Origin: Dendrobium chrysotoxum
Taxonomy: Eukaryota; Streptophyta; Magnoliopsida; Asparagales; Orchidaceae
Assembly (NCBI GenBank): GCA_019925795.1
Contig: CM034314.1
Coordinates: 35,395,774 to 35,459,773 of the forward strand
Direction: 5' to 3'
Length of the DNA stretch: 64,000 nt
The stretch's first letter is position 1; the number at the start of each line of letters is the position of its first letter. The position numbers and the translations under genes were made by a program. The notes under the pieces are model-generated. The model had not been told where the DNA came from. It saw nothing but the letters and a program-made list of their open reading frames with translations, and searched no databases. Of the stretch, positions 36,231 through 48,994 are shown one piece after another.

Positions 36231-38781
36231 TCAGACAAAACTGCAAGAAAAATTTATCAAGTGATGCCATTCATAAAATGGCTCGGACATTTAGGTAAAT
36301 ATTGTATTATATTTATTTAAAAAATTTATAAACAAAATCGGGTAAACAAAGAAATAATGCTCGTAAATATTCACCATAGTTGATTCATATATGTACGGTA
36401 AAGGAGACAATATGAGAAATTATTTTCCAATAAAAGGATGTTAAGAAAATATGATTTAACGGAATAATATGATATCATCAACAAAGATCCCAATATCTCT
36501 GGTTGAGATGAAATTTTACCTTGATAAAGCCCTATTTCTTTCGCATTAGTGTTTCTAAATCAAACATGCATGGTAGTTACGACAAAAACAACTGCACGCA
36601 CCAATACATAATCAGTGAAATTGGCAATAGATTTTTGACAAAAGATCATACAAAATAAGTTAATCTTTACATAATTTTAGAATTGCCTTTCATAATTTTA
36701 TATTTTGTTAAAATGAACGGATTTTTTGAAAATTTCTCAATAACTAAACAAAAACACTAATCAAATAAACCATGTAATCAACATTGAGCATTAGCATAAG
36801 CACAGATTGAGGGCAATTATATGAGCATTAGGAGGATTATTTTTGGTGATGGTTCAATAGTTGGGGAAGGAGGTGGCTGGTAAAGAAGTTCAAGGGCGTG
36901 ACGGCCGCAGCAACTAAGGCAAAAGCTCAATTTCTGATAATGAGGGAAGAACCACCATGAATTGTTTATTTTGTTTTAATCACTGCTAACTTATTATAAC
37001 GGGTTTAACCGCAGTAATTAATTGCAGCAGTTTTAACTGTAGCAATATGATAGGAGTAATAACCACCACAAATGGTTAAATTACAATTGGTTTTCAGAAT
37101 CATAGCTAGAAAGTGTTGCCTTTGATATGACATTTTCTAAATCATTTGCTTATATGCTTCAAAAACCAGTCTATCTGGTCTTCTCTTATAGGATCGATTT
37201 CATCCTCTATTATACTAGTTAGAAAGGCTAAACTGCTTAAATCATATTATAAAATCTTAGATTTCTAAGGCATTTTAGTTTAATTATTTATACTTTATTC
37301 TAATTTTTAAAATGTTTATTTTAGTATTTTTATACATATTTGCCACACACACAATTCACCTGACATTCAGATCTTACAACAAGTTCAGTAGCATATTTAT
37401 TTAATAATTTATCTTTTAATGAAATGAATAAGCTATTAAAAGAAGCAAAGCTAGTGTACAATCATTCATTAAAGGAATACTTATTAACAATCTGTATTAA
37501 ATTGTAACAATGAAAATTATAGGATACACAGCATGCGCAGTGATTGACTTCGTTATTCTAATCCATGAACATTTAATGTTCAAGTTGATGTATAATCTAT
37601 TCAATCATGAAGCATTTAATGTTTGGCTATGAAATATGAAGTGTGCATGCAGTGAAGGGGTTTCCATATACAATACCAGTGTTTCTTGAGGGTCACCTTT
37701 TGCTAATTCAAATCATCATTGAAGTAAATAATACAAAAGTTATTTATTTATTTATTTTTTTGTTGTTTTTGTATAACATGTTGCGGATATATATTATAGT
37801 AAGTTATATCTACTCTATAAAAAAATAAAAGTATTTAATCCAACAATCAACATATTAAAACTCAAGCATATAATGTAAATATGAAAATTTGTAATGAATA
37901 TAATCTACATTGCAAAGATTCGACAAAATGGATTAAATAATTTGGTATCAAATCAACATACATCTATACTAAAATCCCAACGTGGTTAGCATTCTACTAC
38001 TCTGGACATTAATTCCACTTGGCGTAAACCACATAGATTTACATTAAAAATCAAGTTAAAGCTGTGTTTTGAACATTTTAGAGGAAACTCAGTAGCGTTC
38101 ACCAAACAGTTTAATAATCTTTAGAAAATGACTGAATGATATTTAAATGAAATCACTCGAAAAATCCAAAGATCTAAAAAAGAAAGATGTTACCACAAGA
38201 GAAGTCTCGAAGTAATTATTTGATGAACACTTTGTTTTTCATGATTTATTTTTCCGAAAAGAAGGCAATTAAACTCATTAAGAAGATTTTGTATTAGCTT
38301 AAAATTTCTTCAAAATATAAAAGGCATCTATCAGCTAGTTAAAACAAGTTATAACAAACTAGAATGACAACTTAGGTTTCATTTGTGACAGCTTTAAACT
38401 ACTATTTTTTTCCTGTTTTCAAGACATTTTTGTATTAAAAAACAGCTTTACAAAATAGTAAGAAAGCTGTCCCAAACGAAGCCTTAATGGCGAGCAATAA
38501 GGTCTTAATTGGCCACAACATAAAAATATACTAAGTTTCTTTTAAATTAAAATTTTTCATCTAATATATGAATTCAAATGTAAAAAAAATAATATATTCA
38601 ATGAAATAGTAATTATAAGTACAAATACATTAAGCATAACATAATTTTGTATTAATCTTAATTATTTTATAATTACCTTATAGTCTTAACTATATCAAAA
38701 GAACTCAAATATTTTTTGTATGAACATATACGAGTAGTAAGCTACTATAAAAATTTTAAATAAAAATAAATAGTTTTCAAC
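36231..38781. other. AT-rich intron DNA, no element recognised
   Basis: About 2.5 kb without a convincing frame, LTR edge or terminal repeat. A short stretch at 36990-37060 has GCAGTAATTA/GCAGCAG words that could be a decayed DNA-transposon end. The 61-codon frame at 37643 is chance. Confidence 0.5.
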
Positions 38782-39785
38782 TTTTTTTTTTTTTTGGGGG
38801 GGGGGAGGGGGGGAAACCCGCTGTCGGGCCTACGTGTTAAATAAAAAAAAAAGGTACAAGGTCCTTAAAGGGACCTCCAGCCCACTACTGCTCAGAAGAG
38901 CTACAAAAAAAAGTTAAAAAAGAATCTAGGAGCCGGAGTTCCCTACTAAGCACAAATACATAGCTACCTGATAACATTCTACTGAAATCAAAAATAGGGA
39001 GACCACCATCAGCATTGTCAACCCAGCTCCCCAACCAAATCCGCATCCTGCACAAAACAAGAACAAGTCTCCAAAAATCTGAGAACAGGCCTGCAAGGAT
39101 ACTGCACAAAAAGATTAAAAGCAAGGAAATCCTAATAAAGTAATAACCGATTATAAATAGTAAAGTTAAAAGCTAGAATAAAGAAAAGAAGCTGTAAATA
39201 TTATCACAATAATTGTGTTGCCTCCCAATGTAGTTCTCAGACCTCGGCTCCGTCAAAAAGATGACAGGGCTTAGGTAAATAATGGGCATCCAAACATAGC
39301 CAAGGAGAAGATGCCTGCACCAAGAGACATCAGCAACACCAGCAAGGATAATAAGATAGCACACCATAGAGTAACACCAATAAGGCCAAGAGCTCCAAAG
39401 CCCAGGCAACCAAACAGGAACGACGATAATAGAAATAACCAGCAGAACGAAAGAAGCCTCCATCAAAAAGCAAAGCAGAAGAAACAAGAAACCAAGAGCA
39501 GCCCACAACAAAACGAACAATCAGCAAACGAGAGAGACAGCCGCAGCTGGTTGATGTGCAAAAGAGATCAAGAACAGACCAAAGAGAACCAACACCAATA
39601 AACCCGAACCATCCAGTACCAGGGAGACATAACAACAACCTCCAGATAACAAGCAAAAACCACCCAGAAAAAACAGAATACAACTTAAGAGAAAGCAACC
39701 TGAAGGCAACAGGACCAAGCAGACAAAAACCCCAGCAGGCGGAATATCAATTACAGCGAATATAGGGAAGACCCATACTATCAAC
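38782..39785 (-). mobile_element. LINE 3'-tail family, copy C (longest)
   Basis: It starts on the + strand with T14 (38782-38795), the complement of a poly(A) tail, then a run of ten G, A, seven G (38796-38813). CCCG (38817-38820) and CGGG (38825-38828) can pair around CTGT. The - strand 3' end then matches the family: GAGGTCCCTTTAAGGACC. The long T-rich body gives hydrophobic - strand frames (79-122 codons) and Gln-rich + strand frames. None resembles a known protein, and I take it as LINE 3' UTR. The right edge is uncertain and no TSD was confirmed. Confidence 0.65.
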
Positions 39786-40165
39786 TTATTTAAAAACTCA
39801 GAAGATCTAAGCTAAATTACCTAAATAAACATTATTAAGTATGATAGTATGTAGATTATAAATTTAAAGATATATATTGAGAATTATGCTCACCGAAAGC
39901 TTTAATTATTATTATTAATTAATTTGAGTTTAAAAAGTTAAGCATATGATTATTAATTATCATTATTTGTGCAAATAATAAATATTCTTGACTAAAATAA
40001 ATAGAACAAAATTAAGTAAATTTCTCAAAATTATAGATAAATTTGAAATAATAAAAAAATATTTAAAGTTAATTTTAGCTATGCGGTCATCATCTTTGTA
40101 AATTTTTGTTAGACTAATTCAATTAGTTTATTTTAAATAGTAAAATACAAAGCACACGCTAAGTT
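39786..40165. other. AT-rich intron DNA between two LINE tails
   Basis: No frame, repeat edge or motif was seen. Confidence 0.5.
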
Positions 40166-40348
40166 AAATTACCCTTAGAACATCGAGCTCCTAGGTTTTT
40201 TATTTTTTATCTTTTTGTAGCTCGTTTGGAGCCATAGTGAGCTTGAAGCCCCTTTAAGGACTTGTAATTTTTCCCTATATTAACGCATAGGCCCCCTCCG
40301 AGGGGTTTCCCTTAAAAAAAAAAAAAAAAAAAATTACCCTTAGAACAT
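40166..40348 (+). mobile_element. LINE 3'-tail family, copy D, with 17-18 bp TSD
   Basis: The insert 40184-40330 ends in about 20 A and is flanked by exact AATTACCCTTAGAACAT copies (left ends 40183, right 40332-40348), the mark of target-primed reverse transcription. It is strongly 5'-truncated at about 147 bp. Just before the tail, CCCCT (40293-40297) and AGGGG (40301-40305) form a hairpin with a 3-nt loop. The TSD is unmutated, so this is one of the younger insertions in the intron. Confidence 0.9.
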
Positions 40349-41229
40349 GATTACTTACATGAGCTATCAAGAATTATAACTTTGAGCTTGTTTTCCAAGT
40401 GACAAATGTCCAAGATAACTTAACGAAGATATCATCAACATCATGGTTACTTAAAAATATTTACTTGAAATATACACCTAACAAACTATTAAATTTTTTT
40501 AAGCTCAAAATGAAAATTTTCATAAGTAATATAAAAATTTAAAAGGGTAAAATTTAGTCCCAAAAGAAAATAAATAAAATAAGTCAGGAAATAGTTGGTT
40601 AAAAGCAAAAGTAAAATAAACTTTCAGCCAAGAAAGCCAAAATCTATCATAATCAATTTTCCTTTTGAGAAGGACCATCCGAATCTACCAATCTAATAAA
40701 GGCCCTAGTGAAGTGGGAATAGCTCACATATTAATTTTTCTTGCCTCTATCACAACATTTCAATAGAGGTTCCAACTAGTAAATTGTTGAATCCAAAAGG
40801 GAGTCAACTTGAGATAAGGAGGATTATTTAGAAGATAAATGAAAACTATTCCTAAACACTTCTGAATTAGATGGTGAAGAAGATAAAGGAGGGAGAACAA
40901 CCTTCAAAGGCTCCCATCATAAAAAATTGATTCACCAAGATTTGAAGATTTTGGCATCTCTTCATCAAAAATAATTAATAAGTTGATTAGAGATTCCTTG
41001 ACTAACATGAATTTTTGAAGCACCATAAGTTTGTAGCTCTGAAGATTGAATCATGATAAAATAAGATTAACTATAAAACAATGAAGAAGTGGACACATAT
41101 GTTGTTATGATTTGTAGAGTCACTTTGTTAGGCAGATGTTGTGGTGTTAATAAAATGCTCTCCACATATGTTACATTAATGTTGGGCTAATTTTTCAAGC
41201 TTCAACATAAGGTGACTGTGTGCCCAAAG
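40349..41229. other. AT-rich intron DNA, possibly LINE-derived
   Basis: Between copy D and an L1 ORF1 fragment. Weak - strand wording may be the C-terminal tail of that ORF1, but nothing definite is seen. Confidence 0.35.
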
Positions 41230-41810
41230 AAGTGATAATAGCTATCAATTTTATGAATTTTTTTTTTATCATCATTCTTTTGCCATTCCAAATCTCCTTG
41301 AATTCAATCCAAAAATTTTAGGAACTATAGAGTAATGTCTACTTTGGATAGGACTCTAACAATGAAGGGTCTTAATAAAGACATGATAGGGATATCTATA
41401 CTAACTAGTTTAGCAAATAGCGAGGTCAGTTTGAAGAGAACGCAATGATAAAAAAAAGATGCAATTGACGATATTGAAATGAAATCCAAATTGGGAAAAT
41501 TTTAGTAATCGTTAGGATTATCAATATTTTGAAATCATTTGCTTATCCACATGAAGAAATCCTCAATACTTAAGATTATATTCATAAATAAAGTAGCATA
41601 ACATTTAGGCCCCTCAAACTTCATTTATACATTTTTGGGATTCAATAATAAAGAAATGACCTCAACATGAAGTCTTTACATAATTTTCAATAGTATACAG
41701 TAAAGGCTTATTGCTTAGAAATTTTTACCAAATGGAAGGTGAAAGGCATAGTCAATTTATCCATCAACCAATCCAAAAAAGTACATGAATAATTATTTTT
41801 TATTAATCAT
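41230..41810 (-). pseudogene. Second L1 ORF1 fragment (DUF4283-like), decayed
   Basis: On the - strand, in one interrupted frame, KFEGPKCYATLFMNII is followed by LLRPFIVRVLSKVDIT and LEWQKNDDKK. It ends with YYHFFGHTVTLC (from about 41640 to 41230). This keeps the spacing of the DUF4283 domain and following knuckle region of plant L1 ORF1 (the RPSVARV..E.D, W, C..C...GH....C order), but the Cys residues are mostly gone. It is antisense to the MADS gene and more diverged than the copy at 34990-36230. Confidence 0.5.
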
Positions 41811-43929
41811 ATTTTGTTATAATCATGCTTGGGAGAGCTAAATTATTCTACTTAGTTTCACATTTAAAAGGCATTTTGATAGGCCAACTTTTCACCTTGG
41901 CATGGCTACAATTTTTCATCTAAAGTGATTCATATCAAGTTGTGATCATACATAACAACATTACATAAAATTTAGTATCATCAAATCAATAATAAGTTAC
42001 ACATAATTAATCTGGCTCATAGGTTAATAATCTCTTTTTCTTTGATGATAATAAATTTCTGATAAATTGAAGAGATAAAATAATAAATAATCAAAAATTA
42101 ATTCTCAATAAATTCATAAATATAATTTAAAGTTTTGCCCAAAATACTTGCTTTTGCTACCATCATAAGTGATTTATATGATGCTAATTAATTTTTCACC
42201 TTTCGGCTTCATCAAAAAGACTTCATCAAGAATTTGAAACTGGTGCATTTACTAATGATTTTAGCTAAATGTAATACTCCAAATTAAAAGATAGCATGAA
42301 AAGTCAAAATCAATTTAAGAATTACATGTAAAGCACTTCTAACTCAAATCTCGTCTCTAATATAAAAATTAATAATTACTAAACTTAGGAGTTACAATAT
42401 ATAAATTTTTATAAAATAAAACTTTAGAAATGTTAATGTAAGTTTCAGTATGACATCTAATTTACAACAAACTCAAATTAAACATGCATAAGCAAACATG
42501 AAATTAAAAATCATTCAAGAGCCAATCACACTAAGAGAGATAAAATGATATATAAAAATATAAAATTCAAGTTAAGTTTTCTAAGCTAGTGATCACCTAA
42601 TTCCACTTTAAATACTTTATCAACAATATTTTTAATAATATAACTATTACATATTAAAGAAGGTTCATGAGTAAAAAATTGTTCTCTAAGCAAGATTATT
42701 CTATTAAATATATCAATTAGTCTCTAAAGATAAATAAATTAAACTAAACTCTAATTATAAATAAATAATTCTTAAGCCCATGAGAATAAAGGATAAAAAA
42801 AGTAGATATCCAAGAATATCCATCATATTGCTCCAAATTAAATGTTCCAAACTTTCTATGACTTGAAGGTCATACTACCAGCCTTCCCAACATTGTGCTT
42901 AATCCCCTTGGTTTTCTTTCTCTCCTCATGTACCTATCTTGCACAAGTCATGGGACTACCGTCAAATCACCTAGTTCTTTTGGTTTAACTAATATTTGCT
43001 ATATTCATTAGCTCTATCAAAAATCTTATCTCTATGATGTCACTGGATTCCTGCATGTTTTTCTCTAGCTCTTGCACATGAGCATTATGGTCTTCTTAAC
43101 CACATAGTCATCACTGCCTTCTCGGGTTATCTCTTAAACACTAGCACTAGGGGTGATAGCATCCTCTCATCTCTAGGGAATTTTATGGTTTGTTCAATAA
43201 TGGATCTCTAAAGTCCAATCTCCATATATCAACCTAATCTATTCCTTTGTTGCTAGGGTTTCTTCTAGTGGCACATCTAATGGCAACTTCCACTTCCTTA
43301 TAGTTTGGAATGGATCCTATACCACTATCAAAATCTTTTTCTTCCGTTATTAGTTTTCATATACCTCCAACTACACTTTTTTGTGGAGGAAAGCACTTCT
43401 CTTTATGTTTATTTCCAAAGAATTTTCACCTAATCGATCCCAATTTTCTCTTAAGATTGTAAATCCATTTCATTGATATCTTATTACGTGACGAAAGGTT
43501 TTGTGGTAGCATTGCACCTTGATTTACTTTGAACTTTTTTGTGAGAAAGGTCACATTTGCTACCTATTAACAATTTTTTGGAGGCTTGTTACTCTCATGG
43601 AGGTATTGTAATATCTTTAATTAATCAATAGAATTTTTATTGAATTTCAATAGATTTTGAGTTCAAAAAGCTAATTGTAAAATAGAGTTTTTAATATTAC
43701 GGGGCACTATATAAAGTTAAGAAAATTATCATCAAACATTAGTATGATGAACCGGTCCCCTATTGTAAAAATTTCAGTTGGTTCATATAAATACCAATGC
43801 CTTAGTGCCTTCTTATTTTGTTTCCCTTATATGATCCTAGCTTTCTACTATATAGTATTCATTTCAGTATATTCAAGCTGATCAAGTGATTTGTGCTACT
43901 ATAAAGAATGTAAGTATAATTTTTATTAC
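41811..43929. other. AT-rich intron DNA, weak coding-like traces
   Basis: 42850-43550 has higher GC and some - strand wording that could be the upstream part of the same L1 ORF1, without a domain I can name. The rest shows nothing. One CCAATCA word is at 42522-42528. Confidence 0.35.
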
Positions 43930-45804
43930 AATCACTACAGGAAAGTTAGCATTTTAGGGCGAATTTGCGGCTAATTTTTTTCTCAAAAATTTGGACGGAT
44001 TTGCAACATAAATTTTTGTTGCTTATTTTGTGGCAATTTTTCAATAGATTTGTGCCACAAATTTTTGATGAAATTTTCACCACAAATCCAATGCAAACTA
44101 CCCTAGCTAACAAACTGATTGACATTCATTTCATTTCTTCATTTTGTTCTCGACTGCTCTCCTCTGCCCTTCAGCTCTTGGACTTCGCTTGCCTTCTTCG
44201 ATGATGTACCCTATTACATTGCCTCCTTCAAAGATGTTCCTTCATGTTCCATTCAAACTCACACTTCATCGCCATTCTTCTTCGCAGATGAAGTCGCACC
44301 TCCTTCCCGTTCTTTTTTGCAGCCAATGTCACACCTCCTTCGGAGACAGTAGCTTGCTTGTTGCAAAGGTATCCATCTTTCTTCCTTTTGCATAATTCTT
44401 CATCCAAATCCCTAAATCTCTATCACATTCGAAGTCACACATCCTCATCGTTCTTTTATAGTAGTCGAAGTCACACTGAGGAGATGGGAGCTTGGTCATT
44501 GCTGAACTCCCTCACTGTATCGTAAGGTATACATTTTTCTGATGATATTTTTCTTTATTGATAAGACTAGAGAGGGAGTTGAATGTAAACTTGAATTATT
44601 TTGGTCAACCTTAGAGTCTAATGGGAGGGGTTGAGACTTTGGACGAGCAATTCACTAATAAGAGTACACATTTTAGATATCTTGAGTCTATTGTTCATAG
44701 CGATGGTGTAATATATAGATGGAGATATTATTAGCAGAATTCAAGTTGGATGGTTGAAGTTGAAGAATGCATTGGGCTTATTGTTTGATAGAAAATTCCC
44801 CTTCAAACTTTAGGGAAAATATCATAAGATGTGGTGATGAGACCTGCAATGCTTTATGGTGTAGAATGTTAGCTATTAAAAGAGAAGCATAATATTAAGT
44901 TAAATGTCACAGGGATGAGGATGCTCAAGTGGATGAGTGGCTATACTCATAGAGATATGGTACGAAATGAGCATATACGTGGAAAAAATAAAGCATCATA
45001 CCACATTAATTTAAGTCTATGGTAGCCAAAGCCCTAAGGATTATTGCCTCCCTTTAGCTCATAATAGGTGCTTGTACTAGTTAGTTATGACTTTAAACTT
45101 GTTACTCTCTACAACTTCCAAACTAACATAGTTGTTGCCTTTAGGTCAGCCATAGTTACCACTTATAGGATTGTTGTGAATTCCACCCTTGAGATTACTC
45201 ATGTTTCCATGCTCAAATTTAGCATAACCACTGCCTCTAGGTTAGTCTTAATTCAACCTTAGGCTTATCAAAGGATTAGGCTTGCAAGCCTATGTATATG
45301 AGGGACAGTCCTCTTTTGCCTCCAACTTTTCTACAAACAGTCATGAGAGTTTGTATAGCCATCATGTGGCTAACTTGACATTAGAGCTGTAAATGTCTAA
45401 TAATCACAAGTGGACATTTCAAAACGATTAACTTATATCGTATTTTGTGACGAAACAATCCGTCATAAATTGCAACAGATTTGCTATGGGTTTTTGCTAC
45501 AATTTATGATGGCATTTCCACCACAAATTGTTACGAACATTCCATCATAAATCCGTTAATTTGCGGCGAAATTTGCGGTGGGTTGTTAAAATGAAGGCAT
45601 TTTTTTCTCGTATTTAATTTCATCATAAATCCTTCGTAAATCCTCCGTAAAATATTTGAGACGGATTCCTTCTGTCACAAATACTTCTGCCACATGACTT
45701 TTACTATTGGAATTGATTTTGCCAAAAACCAAAAATTGTGACAAATTTGGCTTATTTTACTGCTGATTTTTCCGCCGTAAAAAGTTGACTTTTCTATGGT
45801 GAAT
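43930..45804. mobile_element. CACTA-like DNA transposon with TIRs and AAT target duplication
   Basis: The element is 43933-45801. The left end is CACTACAGGAAAGTTAGC. The right end read inward is CACCATAGAAAAGTCAAC. Over 18 positions 13 match and all five differences are transitions. Both sides carry AAT (43930-43932 and 45802-45804), a 3-bp TSD as CACTA elements make. Inside both ends are subterminal words such as GATTTGCGGC, TTTGCGGCG and ACCACAAATT. No transposase is present, so it is non-autonomous. It contains part of an RTE LINE. Confidence 0.8.
44560..45010 (+). pseudogene. RTE-type LINE fragment (3' part of pol) inside the CACTA element
   Basis: On the + strand, across several frames, the order LESIVHSDGV, KEKHNIKLNVTG, RMLKWMSGYTHRDMVRNEHI is readable (44690-44985). 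This is the conserved C-terminal segment of plant RTE LINE proteins after the reverse transcriptase. Stops and frameshifts are many. It either jumped into the CACTA element or was captured by it. Confidence 0.7.
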
Positions 45805-46242
45805 AATGACATAACACCTCCTTAGATCCTTGCTCTAGATCATGTGGTAGATATTGATAAAAAATATTAAAAACTATACTTAATGAGGGTAATTTATCAG
45901 TGGAGATTGTCTTTTATCCTTTTTTCCTCCTCTAATTAGAGCACAATAAGGTCATAGTACGGATCGATAATAGGAACATAAAACTCATGCATTTTAGCTT
46001 CCTAATTCTTAGCCATTTTATAATTTCATCTCCAATAAAATATGATTAGAAAATGACTTTCTCAAGGAATATTCAGATTATTTCTAGGATTCATTGGGAC
46101 AAAAGTAATTCAAAATAGTATGAGAAGTCTCCTCATTTTATTAAAGCTTCTATTAGGTTCGTGGAGAACAAAAATATTTTGAAAGAAAAATTGAGTAAGG
46201 TTAATTTTCCTTATTTAATTTTTTGAGTGGTCATATCTTTAG
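45805..46242. other. Intron DNA, no feature seen
   Basis: No frame or repeat edge was found. Confidence 0.5.
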
Positions 46243-46920
46243 TATCTTGTTTTGACCTTTTTTTTTCATAAATCTCATATATGGGCGCGGATTTTATATC
46301 ATCAAGTGGAAGGTTACAAGATCATTAATAGGAAACCAAAGCTCGTTAATGCTCCCAAAGCTACAATAAAAAAGGATATATATATATATATATCACAGGT
46401 TCCCAAACTAATTACAAAATAAAAGAGAAGCAAGGAGTCAATAAGCCAAATCCAAAAATAAGCCCAAGCAAGATAGGTAATAAAACCCATCGGGATCCAC
46501 CAAAAAGAACCTACAGAAAACTAAAAGAACCTCAAAGAGAACTAGATCACCTGAGCAGATCCAAAATGAGTAAACCCATGAAAGACCCATAGGTGAATTC
46601 CTTAGTCGGTAGCATTGATCACCACAAAACAACAGGACCAGCACAAGGAAGAACCAACCATAGGACATGAAAGCTAAATTTGAAATGCAAGAAGAACATG
46701 AAGAACAAGGGATTAATTGGAGAAGAAAATCCCTTAAACAGAAGGTCAGATAGATCACAAATCTAAAGATAAGCACTACTCAAGAAATAGAAAGAGTGAA
46801 TAGATAAAAGATAACTGAGAATGAAAACCCCTCAGCAACCCAACCACAGAGAGCATAAAACAGCAAGAAACCGATCAATAACCCCTGCATAAACTGGACA
46901 ACGTGATATCTTGTTTTGAT
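46243..46920 (-). mobile_element. LINE 3'-tail family, copy E, with 14-bp TSD
   Basis: The insert 46257-46906 (650 bp) is flanked by TATCTTGTTTTGAC (46243-46256) and TATCTTGTTTTGAT (46907-46920). It starts on the + strand with a short T run, the complement of its A tail. Family wording is more diverged than in the other copies. The - strand frame 46776-46438 (112 codons) is T-rich and hydrophobic and not a gene. Confidence 0.8.
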
Positions 46921-48807
46921 GTTTCACTTATGGTATTTATTTTCTTTTGCTATGAGATTAAAGTTTCCTCTTTAGCTGAACTATGCTTGACTTGATTTGC
47001 TTATGGAAGGTACATAATTAGCCATTTATCTTGATAAGGAGTTCAACTTTTTTTACAAGTTTTACTTTCATTAATGGAAATTACCTTTTGTTTAGGAAAA
47101 ATAACAATGGTATTTATTCAATGATAAAGCATATGAATGAGTATCTAAAATAATTTATTAAATTTAAATTGATAGCTCAACTATACTAGTTAAAATGATT
47201 TTTCCACTAAACACCAAAGCCATAACAAATTAATATGATATAAATAGATCTAGGCTATATGTAAGAGCAATTAATTTTAATTAAGAAGTAATCATATATC
47301 CTCTGTACACGATAATAAGTGAGATTAATCTCACAATTTCCACATTAATATTTCAGCATATAAGGAAAATTGGAAAATATATGAACATTGTGAATTTAAA
47401 TCATAAAAAAATTGGCACAATAGATTCCTGAATAGTTTGACGCTAGTCAACATACATTTACGTATATTGTTCACCTGGATTAGGATTCCACTACTCCATA
47501 CCTGGAACTACGAGTATAAACTTCATCTCTTCCGTGATTAAGTACAGAAACCTTTACACCATTTTGCTTGAAGTTCGAAAGCACCATTAGTTTATTTAGT
47601 AAATCTACCTATAAAAATTTTGGCATTACCGCAGAAAGCTCCACAAATTTCAGTTGGCACAAAGCCAAAATATTTCCAATACTTTGGAGGTGACCCAATT
47701 GCTATGACCTAATACTTTGATGATCTCTACACAAAGATAAAATGATATACAAGTTGAAAAACTCTTAATCATAATATTGAGAACAGAAAGATAACTCAAA
47801 GATTTTTTGTATACGTTTGATGTCTTTTCAAATAGATTTTACAATTATTCTCAAAATTCTCTAAAATAGTTCTCCAATGGCTAACCTAAAGTCCTTCAAC
47901 ACTAGAATCAAAGTTAGTCATTACAAATAAAAATCAAAATCTAACAACAATCCACAATAGCTAAAAAGACGAGTGGGAATGGCCTTAACGTTTAACCTGT
48001 ATGCAGATTTGAGAGAAAATAGCTAAAATCTTAGAAAACTATTATATGTAAATAACTCAATATTTTTAATTTAATGGAAATTATGCCCAAATACATCAAA
48101 TATAACATAGGTTTTCCTTAAACCAATCCTTCTAAAGTTTTCATAATGTTTTAATATATTGAAAGAGCTAACAAATTTTAAAATATTTTTATGTGTAAAC
48201 ATATATGAATTAATGCTATAATCATAAATGCAAGAAATTAAAAATGATATTTCGATTTTTTAATTTTAAATTCATAAGTTTTAATTTAAATTCCTTTATT
48301 TAAATAGATGTACGTGTTTGATAATGTAAGTATTTAATGGTATTAGCATTACATTGTAAGATCTCGCAAATTTTTAATTCTAGAATGATGTAAATTTTTT
48401 TTAGTTTGGTCTTTGACTTCATGAACATCTTTGTTAAGACTCATTTAATAAATTAATGTTGAAAACAGAAGTTAACATACATATTAATTAAGTAAAGTTA
48501 CCCTTAAAATCTTTATTTTCACTTTAATCTTCAAGAACTATACCATCGAATTCATCCTCGAAGCGATCCACCTCCAAGCCAGGTTAGTAAAAGCATCAAG
48601 ATCATCTGGTTGCTATTGAAATAATTAACTTAAAATATAATTAACAAACTATTAGATTACACCACAGATAATTTTGTTTGTACTAAATCAATAATGAGTC
48701 ACCTATGCCCATTCTATGCAAGATTTAGTAACATGAAACCATTAATATTCATAACTCTGCGTATAAAATTCATATTTATACGTAGCATTTTGAAGATATA
48801 TGTTTGT
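46921..48807. other. AT-rich intron DNA, no element recognised
   Basis: About 1.9 kb with no frame over 60 codons and no visible terminal repeats. Confidence 0.5.
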
Positions 48808-48994
48808 CATTATGTTGTCACAAATATTTTTTTTATTTTTTTATTGAAACTCAATAACGGGCTTACGTGTTAATTCAAAAATGATTACAAGTCCTTAAAA
48901 AAGATCGATAACTCACTATTGTTCATAGAGCTACAATGAAAAAGTCAAAAAAACCTAAGAGTCAAAGATCCCTTTCTATGCATTATGTTCTCAC
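48808..48994 (-). mobile_element. LINE 3'-tail family, copy F, with 14-bp TSD
   Basis: The insert 48822-48980 (159 bp) lies between CATTATGTTGTCAC (48808-48821) and CATTATGTTCTCAC (48981-48994), one mismatch. The T-rich left end is the complement of an A-rich tail. Family wording on the - strand: TTTTTTAAGGACTTGTAAT and AATTAACACGTAAGCCCG. Confidence 0.85.

Noticed and set aside
39173..39784. Overlapping hydrophobic - strand frames that look like membrane proteins, and Gln/Asn-rich + strand frames
   Set aside because: They come from the T-rich body of a LINE-tail copy. The composition explains the hydrophobicity, and other copies do not keep the frames.
42522..42528. CCAATCA word as the conserved AG intron box
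   Set aside because: One hit in 18 kb is no more than chance (about two expected on both strands), and no AAGAAT-type partner or conserved block was recognised around it.
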